From the NCBI GenBank assembly GCA_947629735.1, contig CANREX010000063.1:1-8279 (forward strand): 8,279 nucleotides of DNA, given 5' to 3'. Origin of the DNA: an uncultured Clostridia bacterium (GTDB taxonomy: Bacteria > Bacillota > Clostridia > Christensenellales > Borkfalkiaceae). Shown one piece after another: positions 4,682 to 8,279 of the stretch. Both the position numbers and the translations under genes were made by a program. The stretch's first letter is position 1. Each line of letters opens with the position of its first letter. The notes beneath the pieces were generated by a model. The model saw only the letters and a program-made list of their open reading frames with translations. It was not told the origin of the DNA and searched no databases.

Positions 4682-5614
4682 ATGCTGAAACGCAAAGATT
4701 TATTGGGGCTGTACGAAGTTTCCGCAGAGGAAATAACGGAAATTTTGGATACGGCGGAGGAGATGAAGAGGGCGCTCAACGGAGGCAACAAGAGCTTTGA
4801 CGTCTTGAAGGGCAAAACGCTCGTCACCCTCTTTTACGAAAACAGCACGCGGACGCGCACCTCGTTCGAGCTTGCTGGCAAATACCTCGGCGCGTACGAG
4901 GTGAATATTTCCGCCTCGTCGAGCTCTGTGCAAAAAGGGGAGTCGCTCATAGATACGGGCAAGACGTTGCAGGCGCTCAAAGCGGACTTCATCGCGATGC
5001 GCCACCCGATGGGCGGCGCGCCCTATCTCCTCGCCCGCACCGTCGGCTGTTCGATATTGAACGGCGGCGACGGCATGAACGAACACCCCACGCAGGCGCT
5101 GTTGGACATGCTCACCATGCGGGAGACGTTCGGCAGTTTAAAGGGGCTGAAAATAGCTATCTTGGGCGACATAAAGCACAGCAGAGTGGCGAAGTCAAAC
5201 CTCTTCGGGCTCACCAAGATGGGCGCGGAGGTCTGGGTTTACGCCCCCAAAACGCTCATTCCCAAGGGCTTTGACGAACTCGGCGCGCACATCGCCTCCT
5301 CGCGCGAGGAGTGCGTGGAGGGCGCGAGCGGGGTAATGGGGCTGAGAATTCAGCTCGAACGGCAGTCGGGCGGGCTTTTCCCCTCGCTTTCGGAGTATTC
5401 CCGCTACTACGGCGTAAACGATGGGGTATTGAAATACGCCGCGCCCAACGCGATAGTGCTTCACCCCGGGCCCGTCAACCGCGGCGTGGAACTCACGCCC
5501 CAACTCATCGACGGGGAGAAGAGCAGGATAGAAGATCAGGTAACGAGCGGACTTGCGGTGCGCATGGCGGCGTTGAAGCTGCTTTCCGAATACAGGGAGG
5601 TCAACAATCTATGA
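4682..5614 (+). CDS. pyrB: Aspartate carbamoyltransferase catalytic chain
   Basis: The 310-residue enzyme condenses carbamoyl phosphate with aspartate to N-carbamoyl-aspartate, the first committed step of pyrimidine synthesis. The carbamoyl-phosphate loop is S55-T-R-T-R59, preceded by F-Y-E-N. The mobile-loop lysine is K85 in V-Q-K-G-E-S. R107-H108 lie in M-R-H-P, and H135 lies in N-E-H-P-T-Q-A. G-D-x-x-H-S-R-V-A (162-170) and H-P-G-P-V-N-R-G (261-268) complete the ATCase set. The R-x-Q pair at about 222-224 marks aspartate rather than ornithine specificity. Length is normal. The start has a weak GGGGA site (4669-4673) 8 nt upstream. The gene leads the operon behind a structured leader and overlaps pyrC by ATGA. 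No regulatory-chain gene (pyrI) follows directly, so it may be an unregulated trimer. Confidence 0.96.
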   Translation: MLKRKDLLGLYEVSAEEITEILDTAEEMKRALNGGNKSFDVLKGKTLVTLFYENSTRTRTSFELAGKYLGAYEVNISASSSSVQKGESLIDTGKTLQALKADFIAMRHPMGGAPYLLARTVGCSILNGGDGMNEHPTQALLDMLTMRETFGSLKGLKIAILGDIKHSRVAKSNLFGLTKMGAEVWVYAPKTLIPKGFDELGAHIASSREECVEGASGVMGLRIQLERQSGGLFPSLSEYSRYYGVNDGVLKYAAPNAIVLHPGPVNRGVELTPQLIDGEKSRIEDQVTSGLAVRMAALKLLSEYREVNNL

Positions 5615-6882
5615 AAACCTTGATTTATGGCGGCGAGTTGGTATTGCCTACGGGCGTCGTGAAAGCGGATTTGCTTATCGACGGCGAAAAAATAGTGAGA
5701 ATAGCGCGCGATATACCCTCTTTCCCCGATTATAATTTGATAGACGCGAGCGGAAAGACGGTGATGGCGGGCATAATCGACATGCACGTTCATTTCCGTG
5801 AGCCCGGCTACGAGGGCAAGGAAGATATAGAAAGCGGAAGCCGCGCGGCAGTTGCTGGCGGCGTAACGCAGGTCTGCTGCATGCCCAACACCGACCCCGT
5901 ATGCGACAACGCGGTGGTTGTCCGCTATATAAAATCACGCGCGGAAGAGGTCAATCTGTGCAAGATAAACCCGATAGGCGCGATAACGAGGGGCGAAAAG
6001 GGCGAAGCGCTTGCTGACATAGGAAAAATGGCGAAAGCGGGCGCGGTCGCGCTCTCCGACGACGGGCGTTCGGTCATGAATTCCCAGATAATGCGCCTCG
6101 GCATGGAGTATGCGAGCGGCTTTAATTTGAAATGCCTTTGCCACTGCGAGGACGTAAACCTCGTGGACGGCGGGGTCGTCAACGAGGGCAAGAACTCCAC
6201 GCTGACGGGCTTAAAAGGCAGCATAAGGGCGGCGGAGGACATCATGATCGCCCGCGACATAGCCCTTGCGGAAAGCCTCGGCGTGCCCGTGCACATCTGC
6301 CACGTCTCCACATACAGCGGCGTGGACATCATCCGTTCCGCCAAAAAGCGCGGGGTTGCGGTCACGGCGGAGACCTGCCCGCACTACTTCATACTCACCG
6401 ACGACGCAATTACGGACTTCGACACCTTTACAAAGGTAAATCCGCCCGTGAGGGAGGAAGTAGACAGGCTCGCCGTCATAGAGGGCTTGAAGGACGGAAC
6501 GCTCGACTGCATCGTCACCGACCACGCGCCCCATTCCAAAAAGGACAAGGAAGTGGAGTACAACCTCGCGGCGTTCGGCATGAGCGGGATAGAGACGTCT
6601 TTCGCGCTCTCCTATACATATCTCGTAAAGAGCGGAATCATGAGCCTGCCCCAACTTTCCAAACTGATGTCGGCAAACCCCGCGGCGGTGCTTTCCCTCG
6701 ACGGCGGGGAGCTCGCGGAAGGCATGCCAGCGGATATCACGATAGCCGATTTGAACGAAAAATATGTGATTGACGGCGAAAAATTCCTCTCCAAGGGCAA
6801 AAATACGCCCTTCAACGGCTACGAAGTGTACGGCAAGATTTGCTGCACGATAGTGGACGGCGAGGTCAAATATCGGGCATAA
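5611..6882 (+). CDS. pyrC: Dihydroorotase, class I
   Basis: A 423-residue zinc amidohydrolase that closes carbamoyl-aspartate to dihydroorotate. Metal and catalytic residues are all present: H59-x-H61 in D-M-H-V-H-F-R, D151 in L-S-D-D-G-R (which replaces the carboxylated lysine of class II enzymes), H178 in C-H-C-E-D, H231 in C-H-V-S, and D304 in T-D-H-A-P-H. Other signatures are M-P-N-T-D (91-95), E-T-C-P-H-Y (254-259) and N-P-P-V-R (277-281). The frame is open far upstream inside pyrB, but ATG 5611 is the true start: homology begins there, GGGAGG (5595-5600) lies 10 nt before it, and the ATGA overlap with the pyrB stop indicates translational coupling. Confidence 0.96.
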   Translation: MKTLIYGGELVLPTGVVKADLLIDGEKIVRIARDIPSFPDYNLIDASGKTVMAGIIDMHVHFREPGYEGKEDIESGSRAAVAGGVTQVCCMPNTDPVCDNAVVVRYIKSRAEEVNLCKINPIGAITRGEKGEALADIGKMAKAGAVALSDDGRSVMNSQIMRLGMEYASGFNLKCLCHCEDVNLVDGGVVNEGKNSTLTGLKGSIRAAEDIMIARDIALAESLGVPVHICHVSTYSGVDIIRSAKKRGVAVTAETCPHYFILTDDAITDFDTFTKVNPPVREEVDRLAVIEGLKDGTLDCIVTDHAPHSKKDKEVEYNLAAFGMSGIETSFALSYTYLVKSGIMSLPQLSKLMSANPAAVLSLDGGELAEGMPADITIADLNEKYVIDGEKFLSKGKNTPFNGYEVYGKICCTIVDGEVKYRA

Positions 6883-6960
6883 CGCTTTAAAAATGCGCTA
6901 AAAATACAGGAACGCTTTAATGAGCACGATAAATTTCAAACATAACGCTTTAAATAAGCG
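6881..6960. repeat. Three ~30-bp degenerate repeats between pyrC and pyrF
   Basis: AACGCTTTAA occurs at 6881-6890, 6911-6920 and 6944-6953, spaced 30 and 33 bp. Each is followed by a related ATGCGCTA / GAGCACGA / TAAGCGCGA block and an AAAT-rich tail. The third copy forms a perfect CGCTT/AAGCG hairpin (6946-6950/6956-6960), and the first a weaker CGC/GCG version. The first copy overlaps the pyrC stop codon. The array may form successive small mRNA hairpins that tune pyrF expression, or may simply be slippage-derived. Confidence 0.6.
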
Positions 6961-6991
6961 CGACAAATAATAAACTTTCAGGTGAACAAAA

Positions 6992-7906
6992 ATGATCGAC
7001 AAACTGATTGACGCAATTATCAGGAAGCAAAACCCCACCTGCGTGGGGCTCGACACGGATTTTTCATACCTGCCCGACGAAATGCGGGAGGGCATGGCGA
7101 CGTTCGAGGGCGTCGCGGAAGCCATTATCGAATTCAACATGAACATAATCGATAAGGTCTGCGACATAGTGCCCGCCGTAAAGGTGCAGGTCGCCTACTA
7201 CGAGCAGTACGGCTTTGAGGGGCTGCGGGCGTTTGACTACACCGTAAACTACGCGAAGGGAAGGGGCATGTACGTCATAGCCGACTGCAAGCGCAACGAC
7301 ATAGGCTCGACGGCTAAGTGCTATTCCACGGCGTATTTGGGCAAGACGGACATCAACGGCAAAAAGATGAACGCCTTCCCCGCGGACATGCTCACCGTCA
7401 ACGGCTATCTCGGAACGGACGGGATAAAGCCTTTCGTGGACGACTGCAAGCAAAACGACAAGGGAATTTTCGTGCTCGTAAAGACGTCTAACCCGTCGAG
7501 CGGGGAATTGCAGAACTTGAAACTCGAAAGCGGGGAGTACGTCTATGAGAAGATGGGCGCGCTCGTGGAGAGCTGGGGCAAGGACTGCGTCGGCAAATAC
7601 GGCTATTCCGACGTCGGCGCGGTCGTCGGCGCAACTCACCCCGAGGAAGCGGCGAATATCCGTTCGAAATTCAAGAACGTGTTCTTCCTTATCCCCGGCT
7701 ACGGCGCGCAGGGCGGCAACGCGGGCATGATAAAGAGCTGTTTCGACAGCCGCGGTCTGGGCGGCATAGTCAACAATTCCCGCGGGATAATCTGCGCGTA
7801 CAAAAAACCCGAGTATTCGGGCATGGATTATGCGGAGGCGGCGCGCGCTGCATGTATAGACATGCAGGAGGACCTCGTTTCCGTCTTGGGTAAGATAGGC
7901 AGATGA
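6992..7906 (+). CDS. pyrF: Orotidine 5'-phosphate decarboxylase, subfamily 2
   Basis: A 304-residue enzyme that decarboxylates OMP to UMP, the last step of the pathway. It is of the longer (about 300-residue) subfamily 2 type rather than the 230-240-residue B. subtilis type. Catalytic residues K64, D98-x-K100-x-x-D103 (in I-A-D-C-K-R-N-D-I-G-S) are present. Other signatures are C-V-G-L-D21-T-D near the N-terminus, V-K-T-S-N-P-S, V-V-G-A-T-H-P, I-P-G-Y-G-A-Q-G-G, and N-N-S-R-G-I near the C-terminus. AGGTGA (6980-6985) lies 6 nt before the ATG, a good site of its own despite the 109-bp gap after pyrC. The stop overlaps pyrK by ATGA. Confidence 0.95.
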   Translation: MIDKLIDAIIRKQNPTCVGLDTDFSYLPDEMREGMATFEGVAEAIIEFNMNIIDKVCDIVPAVKVQVAYYEQYGFEGLRAFDYTVNYAKGRGMYVIADCKRNDIGSTAKCYSTAYLGKTDINGKKMNAFPADMLTVNGYLGTDGIKPFVDDCKQNDKGIFVLVKTSNPSSGELQNLKLESGEYVYEKMGALVESWGKDCVGKYGYSDVGAVVGATHPEEAANIRSKFKNVFFLIPGYGAQGGNAGMIKSCFDSRGLGGIVNNSRGIICAYKKPEYSGMDYAEAARAACIDMQEDLVSVLGKIGR

Positions 7907-8279
7907 AAGATCTACAAGCAACCGTTCTCGGCGTAAAAAAGATAGCGGACAACACCTATTCGCTCACGGTGCGCCTCCCGCAGGAGATAGGCGACGTCAA
8001 GGGCGGACAATTTTTGAATATTTCCACGGGCGACGGCAACAGGCTTCTTCGCCGCCCTCTCGGGATAGTGAGCGTTGAGGGAAAGGACGTCACCGTATGC
8101 TTTCAGGTAAAGGGCGACGGCACAGCTGCGCTCGCGGCGGCGAGGGAGGGGGATAAACTCTCCGTTCTTCTTCCCCTCGGCAACGGGTTCGATATCCCGC
8201 CCGAAGCCAAAAACGTGGTGGTTATAGGCGGGGGCGTGGGCGTTTTCCCCCTCGTGCCCGTAGTCAAAGGCAACAAGGG
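7903..8279 (+). CDS. pyrK: Dihydroorotate dehydrogenase electron-transfer subunit, N-terminal part (cut by window end)
   Basis: An open frame from ATG 7903 runs off the window after 125 codons. PyrK carries FAD and a [2Fe-2S] cluster and passes electrons from PyrD to NAD+, so this operon likely uses the class 1B enzyme. The visible part is the ferredoxin-reductase-like FAD domain: G-G-Q-F-L-N-I (about 34-40), R-R-P-L-G-I (about 50-55, the FAD-binding motif, usually R-R-P-x-S-I) and then I-G-G-G-V-G-V-F-P-L (about 108-117), the start of the nucleotide-binding half. The cysteine cluster for the iron-sulfur centre lies beyond the window. The ATGA overlap with pyrF suggests coupled translation. 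The family call is firm; the glycine in place of serine in the FAD motif is unusual. Confidence 0.9.
   Translation, partial: MKDLQATVLGVKKIADNTYSLTVRLPQEIGDVKGGQFLNISTGDGNRLLRRPLGIVSVEGKDVTVCFQVKGDGTAALAAAREGDKLSVLLPLGNGFDIPPEAKNVVVIGGGVGVFPLVPVVKGNK

Noticed and set aside
5311..5610. Upstream extension of the pyrC frame to 523 residues
   Set aside because: The extra 100 residues are out-of-frame pyrB sequence, Arg-rich and unlike dihydroorotase. ATG 5611 has a ribosome binding site and the ATGA overlap.
7064..7921. 285-residue antisense frame over pyrF, with similar antisense frames over pyrB, pyrC, the phosphoesterase and the flippase
   Set aside because: They are shadows of GC-rich codon use in genes with complete catalytic motifs on the other strand.

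Overview
The window looks like chromosomal DNA of a Firmicute of the Clostridia type, probably an uncultured gut or anaerobe lineage. The evidence is a SpoVB-type flippase, a cysteine-rich protein resembling clostridial conserved proteins, a class I dihydroorotase, and a pyrF–pyrK junction of the kind found with the NAD-linked PyrK/PyrD dihydroorotate dehydrogenase. Genes are GC-richer than the spacers, which are full of short repeats and dyads. I cannot name genus or species.

Layout. Positions 1-563 hold no convincing gene. They carry hairpins and dispersed palindromic repeats with TGTCATTC/GAATGACA ends, plus a perfect 18-bp hairpin (458-497) downstream of the flippase gene. A MATE/SpoVB-like flippase (564-2060, minus) and a small LysM-type protein (2131-2403, plus) diverge from a 70-bp spacer in which their predicted promoters overlap. 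A structured spacer (2404-2588) precedes an 11-cysteine hypothetical protein (2589-3242), which ends at a textbook terminator (3295-3330). A dyad-rich spacer follows, then a COG1768-like calcineurin-type phosphoesterase (3459-4154). Positions 4155-4434 are non-coding, with 12-bp tandem repeats.

The rest is a pyrimidine biosynthesis operon: pyrB (aspartate carbamoyltransferase), pyrC (dihydroorotase), pyrF (OMP decarboxylase) and the 5' part of pyrK (electron-transfer subunit of dihydroorotate dehydrogenase), cut by the window end. pyrB/pyrC and pyrF/pyrK each overlap by ATGA. pyrC and pyrF are separated by 109 bp carrying three copies of AACGCTTTAA. No pyrI is seen between pyrB and pyrC. Together these genes cover carbamoyl-aspartate formation, ring closure, part of the oxidation step and the final decarboxylation to UMP; pyrD and pyrE would be expected downstream or elsewhere.

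Two signals stand out. First, between a very good promoter (4416-4444) and pyrB lies a ~230-nt leader with several mutually exclusive pairings, including an intrinsic-terminator-like hairpin with a T7 tract and a long-range helix that closes exactly at the predicted transcription start. It resembles a switch or attenuator, and I do not recognise the class. Second, three separate genes have a -10 hexamer only 6-7 nt upstream of their ATG and no Shine-Dalgarno sequence, which predicts leaderless mRNAs, whereas the pyr genes and the hypothetical protein have ribosome binding sites.
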